64,000 nucleotides of DNA from Lineus longissimus. Taxonomy: Eukaryota > Nemertea > Pilidiophora > Heteronemertea > Lineidae. The notes beneath the pieces are model-generated. The model did no database searches and was not told the DNA's origin. It saw nothing but the letters and a program-made list of their open reading frames with translations. Made by a program: the position numbers and the translations under genes. The stretch lies in the NCBI RefSeq assembly GCF_910592395.1, contig NC_088310.1:15447501-15511500 (forward strand), given 5' to 3'. Below, piece after piece: positions 1 through 12,269 of the stretch; position 1 is the stretch's first letter, and the number at the start of each line of letters is the position of its first letter.

Positions 1-3000
1 TCCCTGTTTGACAGCATGCCACGCATGTGCTATTATCCGGTCGTCTGCTTCTTCGATGGGTAGGTTATTTAGTTGTTCCAAAATGCTGATGTTACCGTTG
101 TGTGACTGCCTGCAGGGTAAATCTTCTTCTTTTCTCAAAATGTGGCAAGCGACCACTTGCACATCTGGAAGCAATGTTTTTGCTCTGTCTAAAACACGTT
201 CGTGTAGAAGTGCTTCAAGCTTGTCCTTGTTTGACTTTGAGGGCCAGAAGGTTTCCATTTTTACAGGCATTTTTGTTTCGGAAGCTACATCAGCAAGCTC
301 GATTGGTGTTGCATGCTGCCGTCTCTGCCTTTCCCCATCTTTTATGGACACATCGCTGTCATTTTAGGAATCAAGGACTAAATCTAGTCGCCATGCGTAG
401 TAAGTTGATGATCTGATGTACCGTATCTGCCCCTCACAAAAATCTCCAAATGTCCTTTTTGGCTTGCCCTTCCAAACGATTCCCATCACGTCAACTATGG
501 CTGTTGTATGATCTCCATCGTCAAAGTTCCTATTCTCTCGATTCTCTGGCAATCGTTTTTCGAGTTCTTGCATCAGAGTGCTTTTGGCAGATTTCTTCAT
601 CACTTGTCCTGATCAAATAGGTAGGAATCTGGTGAGACATCATATTTGAGTAGCTCTTCCATCGACACTCCCCTTGAAACCGCTACCTCTATGGAACGTT
701 GGTAGTGAGCGTCCTTGTCTTTCCTAATATTTGCTTCATCCTGTGCTGTTGGTGCGGTTTTAAAGGTCTTTATATTTCTCCGATGAATTGTGCTGGAGAG
801 CTTAACCGTTTTCTTTGTAAATCTCTCATCTCTAAGATTCGCGTACGCCTCAGAACCAATGTTGTCAACGTTCAGAATTTCTAGGCGAACCTCATCTGTG
901 GCGATGGCTTTTGTCATGATGTTGTGAAGCCGCCCATCAAGCCTATCTGTCGAAAATGGGTTACCTTGTTTGAGCAAGATTTGAAAGAATGACTGCACAT
1001 TTTTCTCCGAGGAGACAGTATCAGCAATGTTTAGCTCATGGTTCAGCATGTCCCCGACAAATGAGCATGTTCCAGCTAACTCTCTATGAAGATAAGAAAT
1101 CGACAACAACTCGTGGTAAATAAGCTCCCATTTGGCTACAAACGACTTTCTTTTCGTATCTCCAATGATTCCGCCAGCATCTTTCTGCGACCGGTTTATG
1201 GTTTGCTCTAGTGCCATGTCCATGCCGACGGAACGAAATTTGCCGGAAAGCCGTTTTACGACGAACCCTCCGTTACAAAATGCCCTGTAGACCTCAGGTG
1301 CCTGGTCAGGTAACTGCCTCATGTCCTCCATGTACAGCGAGCACCAACGAAGGTAATTGATAGAGTCAAAAGCAGCGAATAATGGGAGCAGAGTTTGGAC
1401 TGATGCTAGATGCAGCTCCCAGTTCCCCTCTCGATCTGCTCGTATGAGATTTTGGACCCCTTCATACAACTCTCCAAACGTGTTCCAATAGCGAAATGTC
1501 TCATCTTTCTCTGAGGCTTGTTCAAGGAACCGCTGATACTTTGAAAACATGCTTGAGCCACCTTTATTGCTGAAGGCCATCAGAAGTTTCTTACTTTCTT
1601 CTACCTTATTGGTCTCTAAACAATGTTTCAAGTCCTGGAGCGCGCGCAGTGTGCCCTGGTGATTGGCGATTCCCTTCACATTCATATATTCTTTGATCTT
1701 CAGACGTGTCAAAGCTTCATTCAAGAGCTGGAAACCCTTCATGGATCGGTTATAATGCTTCCCTGACATCACCGACTCGACAACATTCACTCCGAAAACT
1801 CCGCTTTCAACAAAGATTTCCTCTGTTCCACTGTTTTTCAGATACTTGCCAATACACCCCAACGCTACCTTGGCCATGTGGAAGGTCCCTCAGCAGATAA
1901 CTATATTGCCAAACTCGGTTGGTCGAAGAAGCTGAATTTCTCTTGCAATCCTATAGACTCCTTCATCACAAGCAACGGCCATCTTTGATTGTTTCAGATG
2001 TTTAAGAATGGCTTGCATATTCTTCATTGCAGTGTATACCGTATCATGTTGGGTCACCGGGTACCGAAGGACTGGTAAAAATCCAACCTTGGTCTTTGGC
2101 GTCGAATCATCGGACCACAGAGCATTCGTGCCTGTCCAAGATGGTGTGCACTGGTTTCCTGGGATGATATCTATCACGTTCTGCTCCTCGTCGATGTTGA
2201 TGCGGGCAAGGGACCAAGCAAAATCCTTATGAGCAGCGGTGGAGATCATTGGTTCATTCACGTACAAATCCGTAGCTACGCTGTAATTATCGGGAAGATT
2301 CGGTTTCTTGGCTGGCTTGTCGAAAACTTTCAGCTGCTGACACTTAAGTTCTGACTTGAATGCTCTTTCATCCTGCGCTATGCCGACCTCCGAAGGTCGC
2401 GGTTTGCTCTGCCGGACACCTTGATCTTCCTGAAAAAGGACTGTCACGGTATCGTGACAACCACCTTTCCCCGAAAGAGTTGCCTCTTCATGGTCGAAGT
2501 TATCGAATGCCGCAGTGGTAAATATCTCTGGATGAAAATTGCTGGGAAGAAGAGCATCTTCTTCATCACTGCCAGCTAGGTAGTTCGCTAATCCTGTCTG
2601 TAGGCGCATTGCATCATCATAGCTGGAGCATAGGCCGTACCTATTAAAGGATTTCATCAGTGTTTTACTTTTGCACGTTTCATGTAATGCCTGACTGTTC
2701 ATGATATGTAAAGGTGTTCGTTTCTTACCGTTGTGTAATACGTAAAACATAATCTGGCAAAGCGACTTCATTCGGGTAACCTTGCTGTTAAACGGACACT
2801 CCTCTTCTTGGTCTGTCGTGTCCATTCTAACTCGCGCCTCGTTATCTTGGAAGTCCTTTGCATTGAAATTGAACAGTGTAGCGAAAAACGTAAGAAGAGG
2901 AGAAGAGATTGCCTGGGAACGCCATGCATGTTCCAGGTCAGTACTATCGCAGAACCTGTCATCAAGATCAAAATCAAACTTAAGTAGCGCAGATCTAATC

Positions 3001-3575
3001 TTGGTTGCACACTGAACAATAGGGTCAATGCTTCGGACTTTCTCTGCAAGTTTAGGGGTGGAGAACACCTTCGCGCTAAACACTAATAGAGATTGGGTAG
3101 CTTTGCCAGACTTCGAAAACACAATGTCACTTCCAAATACATCACTTAGCTGCTTTTGAACTTGTTTATTGGTCACCTGACACATGTGATCCAGTTTCTC
3201 ATTTATTCGGTCTCTTATGGTGCTTAGTTCATACCCCAATCCTTCCTCAAAACCGTCCTTAACCTCCAGCAGTATTTCATTCCACTTTTGGTCAGTGTGG
3301 TCGTTATCTTTGTTCTCCTCTGACTTGTCGGCCAGGCGTTCATATAAACGTACGTAGTGTTTCATGCAGGATTTGTGATAGAATATGTCTGCGGCAAAAA
3401 TTGCTTCCGCATCCTGCAAGTCGCATATTCGTAAATAAACGTTATCTTGCAAAAGGGCGGCACATTTCAGAAATTTTTCAGCGCAGTCCCTTTCCGAAAT
3501 ACGCGATTTGCGGATTTCCCCTCCATGCTTGATCTTTCCACATATAATGCAATTTCTGTTGCGGTCTTTGTCTTC
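1..3575 (-). pseudogene. Uncharacterised zinc-finger repeat-family protein, main body, broken and cut by window edge
   Basis: One conserved reading frame runs leftwards from about 3575 (just after a TAG at 3576-3578) and leaves the window at base 1. It begins with CIICGK, followed by YHKSC, a second CxxC...HxxxC zinc-finger-like unit. The middle holds acidic linkers and a long region ending FVESGVFG...GKHYNRS, which I recall from large uncharacterised protein families in cnidarian and mollusc genomes. Near the left edge the frame reads EEADDRIIAH, a stretch that in those families precedes a PIN/FEN-like acidic core; that core lies outside the window. Breaks seen: an in-frame TGA at 1890-1892, a frame change at about 600 (a 4-base ATGA overlap), and an in-frame TAA at 364-366. 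Homology continues on both sides of each, so this is a decayed gene rather than several genes. Function is unknown; transposon-linked origin is inference. Confidence 0.6.
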
Positions 3576-3620
3576 CTAGCTCTTTGATGCTCTCGGAGTT
3601 AAACCACCGCGTTTGGAGTA

Positions 3621-3884
3621 TCACACTGTGGTGTCTGATTCTGAATCATTGGACAGTGTAGATTTGGCTGGTGATTTCTTCATTGTATAGCGTTTGTAGC
3701 AGTCATTGTTCATGTGGCGTTTCGAGACAATATCATCCCTTTCAGTAGCTGTTTCACGTATCCTTTTGCATCCATTCGAAGTGCCCGATAACTTGACTGT
3801 CGAACCTTTTTGGCAGAGAATGCAGCTCCTCTGGTCAAAAGGTATCGGCTCCCTTTCCGAAAAGGATAACTCAAGTGTTTTCAT
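3621..3884 (-). pseudogene. N-terminal zinc-finger exon of the same uncharacterised family
   Basis: An 87-codon ORF begins MKTLELSFSE and contains CILCQK followed by HMNNDCYKRY, a CxxC...HxxxxC arrangement that parallels the CIICGK/YHKSC unit at the start of the main body 46 bases downstream. Tandem finger-like units at the N terminus fit the family. The ORF ends in a Ser/Asp-rich tail at a stop before the main body opens, so it is either a separate exon joined by an intron I cannot place, or part of the same broken gene. No clear splice donor was found. Confidence 0.45.
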
Positions 3885-3899
3885 CGTTAAAATTTAAAG

Positions 3900-6800
3900 C
3901 GCCTGAAATGCAAGAATAAAGGTAGTTTTACATAATTGTATTTTCATACATAATTACATAGTACTTAGATTGAGTACGCATTGATACTTGTAGGAAGCTG
4001 GCCTTTCATTTGCTTTTGAAAAGAGGCCCTACCGATAATATTAATTTCATCTTAAGGTAGCTTTCAGGAGTTAGAAGTGTGTTCATGCGCCTTACTACCC
4101 CTAGCCGTAGTTCCTAAAAAATTGTGGATTCCCTGTTGCTCACGTTATCTATCACTGAACGAACACCTGCACGAGTTGGGACATGCCGTGAAGACTTCCT
4201 GAAACCTCTAGCACCGTTCAATAGATTGGTGTATTTCATAAACGCATTTTCGTCATAATGGCTGCGTAGGCGTTCACTGCATTGGGAGTGCATCGGCCAG
4301 GTGATCAGCTGTTTCACAGTCAAGTTTTTGGTGCATTTTCCGTGTTTTCGACAAAAATCAAAATAGTTCGAAAGTAAGCTGACTAAACTATATATTTTTT
4401 TGCATTTTTCTCGAGCCTGAGCTATTGCCTTTTATGCGAAAAACGACTATACTTACGGCTTTTATTCCACGAAAAATTGTCCTTTTTGCATTGAAAAACA
4501 GCAAATACTGTTTTCGCGCTTCTTTTCCCTTTGAAATTTTTGATGGGTCCTCTCCTTTTTTCAAAAATCATTGTTGGCGCCCAAAGTTACGTCACATCAT
4601 AATGACGTAACATTACGTCACATGATCTCATGTCAGATGATGCCACAGTTTCAAAAATTGCAATGGAGGAAACATACCACTAAAATTTCCACTTTCAAAA
4701 TGAAATCACTGAAATCAACTATTTCATATTGATGAGAAAAACAAATGACATAAAATTATAATCATAATTTAGTTTTAAAGCTCCGATGATTGTTAAACAA
4801 TCTGTGACTTACATGTATGAGTTTTTACTTGGCGCTAATAATCGTATAAAGGGCTTACCCAATGATTTTAAAGTCTGTACTGAAGTAGATGACGTAACTT
4901 CTCTTTCTTTTTGAGTTAGCGAAAAATGCGCTTGATTGAAAGCGAGTCTGTTACAGTACAGTTACCATGGCAACATAATTTTGCCTACTTTACTTTGATA
5001 GCTCATTTCCCTATGAAGTAAAATAGGCAAAAGTATATGTCTTTTATGATAAAAACAACTATCAAAATCCAACTATATGCCACAGAAGTGGAATTTTTGG
5101 TGACTTTTTGGTTTGACCTTGACCATTCACAATGACCTTGACCTTTAACGAGACTCTCATTAGCATATTTGAATAGAGGGAACCCAACAACATATATATC
5201 GACGTTTTGTTTTCATATTTAGCCCCAGGCGTTCGGGAGATAGACCAAAATAAATATCTTGGGAAAGACTCCAAAAACGTCACCATGGCAACAACAGGCG
5301 CCATTTGCAAAAATGTGACCATGGCAACGAAGTTCTACCCTCGTAAAATTGAATACCCTGATACTCTACTTTAATAATTTGAAGAGTTTTTTCGGGCCTC
5401 TCTTGGTCACACAAAACCCCCCTCAACGCCAGGACTATCATAGCCAGTGGATGACACTACTGGCTACAATACAATAGAACCTAGTTCGATCCGGTGGAGA
5501 ACCATGTTTATCCAATTTCTGTGGATTATGTGGATTCTGGATGAACCGGCGTGGGTTTTTTTCCGCTCCAGCCGGTCAACATTTCTGTTTCGCTTTTGGC
5601 TTTATTTGCTTCATTAGTTTATATAGTACCTCTCGAAGACTAATCTATTGTGGCTTTATTTGTGACATTTGCTTCATTATTTTATGTAGTGTCACAACAG
5701 CCGCCGAAGATTAACCAAACCTATTAGGCCTGACCATTTGACCATCGACTAGAAAGACCGACGCTATGGTAAAACTAGTCATGTGTCTGACACGTCAGAG
5801 GAGGCACCGCAGCTTGGTGTTGACACCGTATTACCCGATATTGAATCTCGTACAATGTCCTGTTCTAAAGCGGGACATTTAAGAATTGGAGGGCCCTAGG
5901 GTGTCGCTGTAATTGGACCCTGTTGCATGCATCCCGACCTTTTGTCAAAATAAATCCATACTCAACGGTGTTCATGGTTTGCCACAAGATAAAGCCATGA
6001 TTTGGGTTTTTTCTTAGGCTTGTTTGAAGTGCACTCGCCTGACTACATATCCCCTTTAGAATGAAGTGTCTTCTTAAAATAAACAAATAGAGAAGCTTGG
6101 GGAGACATTGCATCCCGGCGGGGCGACATTCGGCATGTTATCCTCAGTGGCGGGCAACATTTATATAATATCCTACCTATCTTGCTCGGGACCTCCATTC
6201 TTCATCGGATTAATTCTAAAATAGCGGTTACCCGTATAATTGATCACTGTGGGCAATTACTGCGTTTCGTCGATACAAGAATGCAGAATCCCCCGATCAA
6301 TAAGTGGTCATGGGGAAAAGCGCACAGATCCATATCGCCAGCTGATGCTGACGGGGAAAGATATTACCGCTTGCTCCGTACTAGCACTTGTGTGTTGAAA
6401 TCATCTCCGTAACGTTTGTGAAAATGAGGGAGATAAGGATTACCAGTCTTGTGAGTTGTTTTTTCTCTAGAATCCTCGGAGTGAATAACGGGTTTTTAAC
6501 ATTCTAAAATCGCGAATAATTTCATAATTAGTTTATTTTCTATCGTGTTACCATCAATGTAAACGAGTTTCTTCCAATGAGAAGGTTTCACATGTGGCCT
6601 GGGAACAAAATCTACGTATAGGTTATTGGGACTACGGGAACGGTTGATTGCAACATTCCATATCTTTCTAAACCATGAACGTTATCAACAGTTGGTGATT
6701 TATATTTTAACAATAGATTCGGATCTTCACTTCTTCTGCAGAAAGCCTTCAGCCCCTCTCTTTCAGTAGCTGTGTTTTTGATCAGTGTCTGAGCATGACG

Positions 6801-7500
6801 CATTCTGTTTGCTGGGACCGGTCATCTAAGACCTCGACACAAACCACTCTCATCCCGATCAAAGAATTATGGAAAATGGACTGGAAAGGGCGCTTCAAGG
6901 ACATTGACATTCACGCAGACAAGGTATGTAATCTAACTACTGTCCAATGGCTGCATGATCGGGCAAAATACATATCTCGATATTCATTCACGGCGTTTTA
7001 TTCACCCAACCTATAGCTCAATATCGGGTGATCCAACAAAAGTGCACTAAACTTTGGGGCACGTACCCAGCTCTGTCGCCGCCTGTTCACAGTAGCAAAG
7101 GAGTGCTAAGTGTTTTCAACGTGCTACCTCGATCTAAGGATTATGCCAATTATTTAGTGATGCACTTTATGCAAAGACATGTATGCGGTGCAATTCAAAA
7201 TGGCTGCACCCTAGACCCTGGATTCTCGCTTACATCATTTGTTTCGTCACCGCCAGAATCTGGGGGTGACGTAGCATGTTTGATATATGACCCGTCTATT
7301 CGGGCACTACGTGCCAGCACTGTTTCAACATGACCAAAACCGTTTGTAGCCGACCAAATAATTGTGAAATTGAGCAATTACCTCAGGGAGTATAAAGGTA
7401 AAGAGGCCTTATGCTTAAATATAAAAATAAATTATCAAAAGGGAGGGCCGCATAATTTTCTTGTAGAGGCAATTATTATTTTATATCAGCATTAGGGGTG
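3900..7500. other. Gene-free stretch
   Basis: I see no coding region with conserved motifs here. Short ORFs on both strands (5062-5322, 5865-6113, 6182-6412, 7028-7333) have no recognisable features and no splice context. The stretch is AT-rich and contains scattered repeat-like text, including duplicated ACCATGGCAAC units near 5281-5330 and clustered TGACCTTGACC motifs near 5113-5145. Confidence 0.6.
5113..5145 (-). promoter_or_regulatory. Clustered AGGTCA half-sites
   Basis: TGACCTTGACC occurs at 5113-5123 and again as TGACCTTGACCTT at 5133-5145, giving several AGGTCA-type half-sites on the minus strand within 33 bases. AGGTCA is the established nuclear-receptor half-site. No gene lies close by, so a regulatory role is only a possibility, and similar motifs elsewhere in the window sit in tandem repeats. 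Confidence 0.2.
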
Positions 7501-7505
7501 TATAA

Positions 7506-7600
7506 AAAACAAAGACCTAAGACCCAAGACCCAAGACCCAAGACCTAAGACCCAAGACCTTTGAAAATCTGAAAATCTCTAAAACAAAGACCTAAGACCT
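7506..7600. repeat. AAGACCYAAGACC-type short tandem repeat
   Basis: Seven-base units (AAGACCC/AAGACCT) repeat from about 7516 to 7560 and again near 7584-7600. Similar text recurs at 45131-45310, so this is a dispersed low-complexity family. It runs directly into the 100-bp repeat that borders the LINE. Confidence 0.7.
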
Positions 7601-7700
7601 AAAAAAGGAAGACCCCGTCAGGTAAAAAAGGAAGACCCTTGCAAAAACTCGTAGAAGGCATTGAAATATTTCCTTCAAATTTCATAGGCATGTTGTACTA
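7601..7700. repeat. 100-bp direct repeat, left copy, abutting LINE 3' tail
   Basis: The 100 bases ending GGCATGTTGTACTA at 7700 match 13115-13214 with about six mismatches and no length change by eye. The LINE tail (minus-strand CAGAAACAGAAACAGAT) starts exactly at 7701. The placement is that expected of a very long target-site duplication, but two independent copies of a dispersed repeat would look similar. Confidence 0.75.
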
Positions 7701-7844
7701 ATCTGTTTCTGTTTCTGTTTCCGCTAACAGAGGAGTAATGGCGCTGGCTGCTGCTCGGGCCCTCCCCCCTCTATGATGCCTCTCAAAGTTCCTGCGGTTA
7801 GGATGCCTAGCTCACATTGGTTAAATAACCACTTGTCCCGTCCT

Positions 7845-9157
7845 CTATTGTGTATCCTCCGTCTGTCTCCAAACGTCCATCCTCTCTCGACGAGTCGCTC
7901 TTGTCGACCAGTAGGTGGTGGCTTCAACTATCTCTTCCCCAATGAGGAGCGATTCCACGGTGGTGATGACGTCCGCCCGTGTCCGCGTTAGTTCGCCAAA
8001 GGTTTCTGCCATCCCTGCGAGCTTGTCGGCCCTCTCGTTATACTTGATTCCAGCGTGACCTGGGATGTAGGTTACCGTTATCGCAGCAGAGATGGTGTCC
8101 AGGCAGTCCTTCCATTCGAGTTGTACCTGGCCCTTTTCCACGCGGCTGACCAGGCTCAGGGAGTCAGTGAGGATCGCAACCTACTCACCAGGAGTAGAGT
8201 TGCGCTTCAGCCATACGAGAGCGTCACCGAATGCCTCACACTCCGATCGATAGCTGCTGGAACGTCCCTCCCTGGCAGTGGACCACTCGAAGTGCAGCTT
8301 ATTGTCCCTCCAGACAGATCCAGCCCAGGCAGTGGTGTTGCCCCTCATGGAGCCGTCTGTGGCAATGATGGTCGTGAAGCCTTCCTGCTCTAGCCATGCC
8401 CTGACAAGACTGTGGTTGCAGTCACAAGTACTGTCGCGCCAGCTCCTGTCACCAATCTTCATCACGCTGAGGTTTTTGCCTCTGTAGCCTGTCCAGTTGA
8501 TGATATATACGTTCTCGATAGGGCATACATCCTCTGTGATTTCCCTGCCCTTGATGACCCAGGATTTTACAGTTTTAAGCCTCTGCGGGACGCGGATGTC
8601 TTCTCCGTCTTCAAGCTGTCTCCGTAGCGGATGGGTTCCAGGGGCTATTGCTCGCAGGAACTCCCTTGCTGTTTGAGTTTTTTGCTGCATCGTGATGTTG
8701 GGTCGGCCCACCCAGAACCGGAGGCTCGCACAGGCAGTTGGCTTGGCTGCCCCGGTCACGGTTCTCAAAGCGTCATTTTGTACTTGTTGCAGTCTCTGGA
8801 GTGCTGATTTGGCTGTTGGGCTGGCTATGTGTAAGCCATACAGCATTTGACTCTCAACAGTTGCCCGCATGAGGTTTGCAAGGCTGTTCTGCTTGACATT
8901 TTGTCTTGCTGCATACTTCAGGAGTGGTAATGTCTTTGCTGCTTTCTCACCCAATCGGTCCAGGTGTTTGACCATGGTCAGCTTTTGGTCAATTGCTATG
9001 CCCAGGGCCACCATAACCTCCACTAGGGGGACAGCACCCCCATTGAATGGAGGGTGTAGTTGCTTCGGTTGACGTCTGCGCGGGTAACCAGCATCCATTG
9101 ACTCTTCTATCCTTGGATTGATTGGTGGTTGTCAACGGTCCATCGGTGGAGGACGTT
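7845..9157 (-). pseudogene. LINE ORF2: RT thumb and RNase H
   Basis: Directly past the insertion the frame resumes with NVLHRWTVDN, the segment expected just after RT motif C. It then shifts frame before VALGIAIDQKLTM and the RT thumb/connection (LMRATVESQMLYG). RNase H follows: IIATDGSM carries the first catalytic Asp, SYRSECEAF the Glu, and, in a new frame, VTYIPGHAGIKYNERADKLA carries the HxG...N.RAD motif with the last Asp. RNase H would remove RNA from the cDNA hybrid. Several frame changes make the gene inactive. Confidence 0.8.
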
Positions 9158-9159
9158 TA

Positions 9160-10037
9160 TGGCAAGCCGTTCGTCCAATAATTAAGAAAACCTAGTTTTA
9201 TTGAAAAAAACCTGGTTTTCTTCCTAAAAAACTTAGTTTCATGTTTTCTTCCATGAAACTAGGTTTTTTAAAAAGGAAAACCAGGTTTTCTTCCTGAATA
9301 GTGTGTTTTCAACAAGAAAACTAGGTTTTCTTCCATAAAACTAGTTTTCTTAAAAATAACTTATTCTTTTAGATAAAGTGTAGGTTCCATGATTTCTCTT
9401 CAAAACCAAGTTTCGAAAAAAGAAAAGAAAACATGTTTTCATCCAGCCATTTGACTAATAATTAAAACAACCTAGTTTTTTTTATAAAAACCTGGTTTTC
9501 TTCCCAAAAAAACTAGTTTCGTTGAAGAAAACATGTTTTTTTCCATGAAACTTGGTTTTTTAAGAAGAAAACCTAGTTTCGAAAGAAGAAAACCTGGTTT
9601 CGAAACAACCTAGTCTTTTTTTACCTCAGCACTTGTGTGGCTCCTTTGGGGCTCCCCTGCCATGCTTGGGCCAGTCTGGGACGAGGTAAAAAGACTAGGT
9701 TTTGAAAATAACCTGGTCTTTTTCATTAAAAACTTGGTTTTGAAAAAGAAATGCATATAACCTTGTTTTATTCCACAAAACATAGTTTTCTTCCATGAAA
9801 CTAGGTTTTCTTGGAAGAAGCATAGGTTGATTTTAAAAACCAAGTTATCTTGTTAAAAAACCGGGTTTTTTAAAAGAAAACTAGGTTTTTTTAATCAACT
9901 TATGCTTCTTTCAAGAAAACCTAATTTTATGGAAGAAAACATGGTTTTCTTCAATGAAACTAAGTTTTTTTAAGAAGAAAACCAGGCTTTTTTCAATAAA
10001 ACTAGGTTTTCTTAATTATTGGACGAACGGCTTGCCA
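9160..10037. mobile_element. 878-bp fold-back element inserted in the LINE, TA-flanked
   Basis: The ends are TGGCAAGCCGTTCGTCCAAT and its reverse complement, in near-perfect terminal inverted repeats more than 60 bp long (one mismatch in the first 63 by eye). TA lies on both sides (9158-9159, 10038-10039). Between the ends, AAACCTAGTTTTC and AAACCTGGTTTTCTTCC variants alternate in both orientations, so much of the element can pair with itself. The centre (about 9606-9700) is a hairpin with TTTTTACCTC/GAGGTAAAAA arms. There is no ORF, so it is non-autonomous. The TA duplication suggests a Tc1/mariner-like source, which is inference. Confidence 0.85.
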
Positions 10038-10039
10038 TA

Positions 10040-10557
10040 CGCGTTGCTCGCAACTTGTTGTCTGGCTACTGCCTCGGCTGGGTTGCTTCCTAGGGTTGCC
10101 ACGATGATGTCATCTACGTATGAGAATGGGTCGGTCTGCTCAGCCATGAGTGCGTCTATACATGTCGTGTGTGTATACATTGAAGAGTACCGGGGACAAT
10201 GGGGATCCCTGAGGTAGTCCAGAACTAACTTCAAACAGGGATGATGCCCAGCTGCCATATCGCATCTGACTTCTTCTGGCTTTGAGTATCACAATGATCC
10301 AGCGTATCATGTGTTCCGCGATGACTAGCTTCTTGAGTTTTCTTGCTAAGATATCAACATCCACTCGGTTGTAAGCGTATTCGAGGTCATAGGTAGCGAC
10401 GGCTCCGACCTGTCCCCTCTGCAGGCCTTGCGCTAGAATGTGGTTGACTGCTTCGATGTTGGCCGTGGTTGATCTTTGAGGGCGGGCGCCCCAAACTGCA
10501 TCGGCTAGGAGTCCTTCATTCTCAAGTTGGCTGGAGAGCCTAGCTGCTGCTATCTTC
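10040..10557 (-). pseudogene. LINE ORF2: reverse transcriptase core
   Basis: In a frame different from the upstream segment the sequence reads EKIAAARLSSQLE, then YDLEYAYNRVD (RT motif A with its Asp), GLPQGSPLSPVLFNVY (motif B) and, after a further frame change, YVDD (motif C catalytic Asp pair). All core RT motifs are therefore present but lie in separate frames. The reading is interrupted at 10037 by the fold-back element, whose terminal repeat supplies the last few residues before an artificial stop. Confidence 0.8.
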
Positions 10558-12115
10558 TCACACTTTGACCCATACGTTGGACATGGTGATGATCCGGTAG
10601 CCTTTCAGAATTGTGTGGTCTTTCCCAGGTTTTGGGAGTACCGTCAGTTTGCAGTCCTTCCACGTGGCGGGTATAGTTCCTGATCTTAGTGAGTTGTTGA
10701 CTTCCTCGACTAGGGCTTGTTTTTCATCAGAGCTGAGTTTTTTAAGGTCAGAGTACTTCACCCCGTCTGGCCCGGGGGCTGTGTTCTTTAAGACTTGTCT
10801 TAGGGTGTTCTCCAGTTCCACTGCCGTCACTTCAGGCTCAGGGCATTGGATGTTGGACTCCTTGATGTTGTTATTCAGAGTTTCCCAGGTGTGTTTGGTT
10901 GAGTCTGCACTGCCTGCCTGTAACTGACCCATGTATCTGCGCAAAAAGGCTTCTCCTTTTTCCCCGTTAGTGGACAACAGCTGGCCGCGTTCATCTTTGA
11001 TCTGCTGTGGGCTGGGTGCACCCTTGTTGACCGAGCTACTCATTGCTTTGGCTAGTTCCCAGAACGTGTTCGTGACCGTGAGATCATTGGGGTCACAATC
11101 CTCGCAAAAGTTATCCCATGTCTTTTTTTTCGCTTGGCTAGCCCGTTTGTGGTAGTCCTCGGATGCTGAGATAAACTTGTCCCTTTTCTGTGCTACTTCT
11201 ACTTGACCGGCACCCTCCTTCTTGGCCTTGGTGTATGCTTTGCTCGCCTCTATCTTTTGGGTCCATGCTTCCTCCGTTTCCTCATTCATCCATGATGGCC
11301 CTCCTTCCTTTGCTCGTTCTTGCCTCCGCAAGTTTTCTTCCTTCCTCAGGTGGCGCACTCTGGTCCTTGTGTCGTCCACAACCTTTGACTTGGATGCATG
11401 GTACTTGAAGCGGGGCCCATGTTGCTTCAGTGTAGGTCCCCTCGTCTTCATCAGCTTGACCAACGTGGGGCGATGATTACTGCCCATAAAGGGCAGCAAC
11501 TTCCATCTTATGCCTGTCATCAGGCCAATAGAGGTCATCGTGATGTTCACGCATGAGTCTGAGTCCCCAGCCCTTTCTGCACAGCGGGTTGGTCCGTCGC
11601 TGTTGATGATGGTGCCATCCAATTGGGGGAGAGCCTCAATAAGGGACTTGCCGTCAATGTTGGTGCCGGTATCGCCCCATGCCGGTCCTCTTGCGTTCAA
11701 GTCACCACTGATGATGACTCTTGGGCCAAGTTGGAGCAAGGGGTTGAGCAGGCTGCACCAGTCATCAGGGGATTTCATTGAATCACATGGTATGTACACG
11801 TTGACAAGGATGTGCTTCTTGTCATTGACTAGGATGCTGATGGCTTGAGATTCAGCCTTTGATTGTGACCTAGGTGTCCCTATCTCGCATGTGTCCAAGC
11901 TTCTCCTGGCAATGATGGCGAGACCGCACTTAGCCCTGCCACCCTCCGCCGACGCCTTGAAGTACACTACATGTGTCTTGTCATCAAATTCTGGTTTCTG
12001 GCGAGGTTTGGTTTCCTGGATCATTATGATGTCATTCCTGGCAGCCAGTTGGTCTATGGTGGTGCGCCGTTGGTTTAAACTTCTTGCATTCCAGGAGATG
12101 ATTTGTACTGCTTTC
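10558..12115 (-). pseudogene. LINE ORF2: APE endonuclease and N-terminal reverse transcriptase
   Basis: The frame is open well upstream of the first Met at 12024. It reads IISWNARSLN and then IIMIQETK, the N- and E-containing catalytic motifs of AP-endonuclease-like LINE nucleases, so the Met is not the true start. ISGDLNARGPAWGD and GSNHRPTLV follow, giving the D-x-N and S-D/N-H motifs; the usual SDH is SNH here, which may weaken activity. After a charged linker comes the RT entry motif TAPGPDGVKYSDLKKL and then LTVLPKPGKD. The frame ends at 10558, where the homologous sequence continues in another frame. The product would nick target DNA and prime reverse transcription. Confidence 0.8.
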
Positions 12116-12269
12116 CTGGCCCTTTGCTCAGCCTTGGAGTCTCTTTTTGCCTTGCCGCTTCTTTTGCCACGGTTGGTCTTTCTTCTTGGTTGGGTTGCTG
12201 ATTGGTCTCGTCGTCTACTCTTCCTTCTTCGTCTCCTACGTTCCTTTCTTTTCCTTTAGTGTTCATGAG

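Noticed and set aside
1890-1892. In-frame TGA as a selenocysteine codon
   Set aside because: Two further breaks (a frame change at about 600 and TAA at 364) and no sign of a redox protein make ordinary decay far more likely.
9610-9843. Minus-strand 77-codon ORF in the fold-back element
   Set aside because: A translation of the AAACCTAGTTTTC-type repeat words; no coding features.
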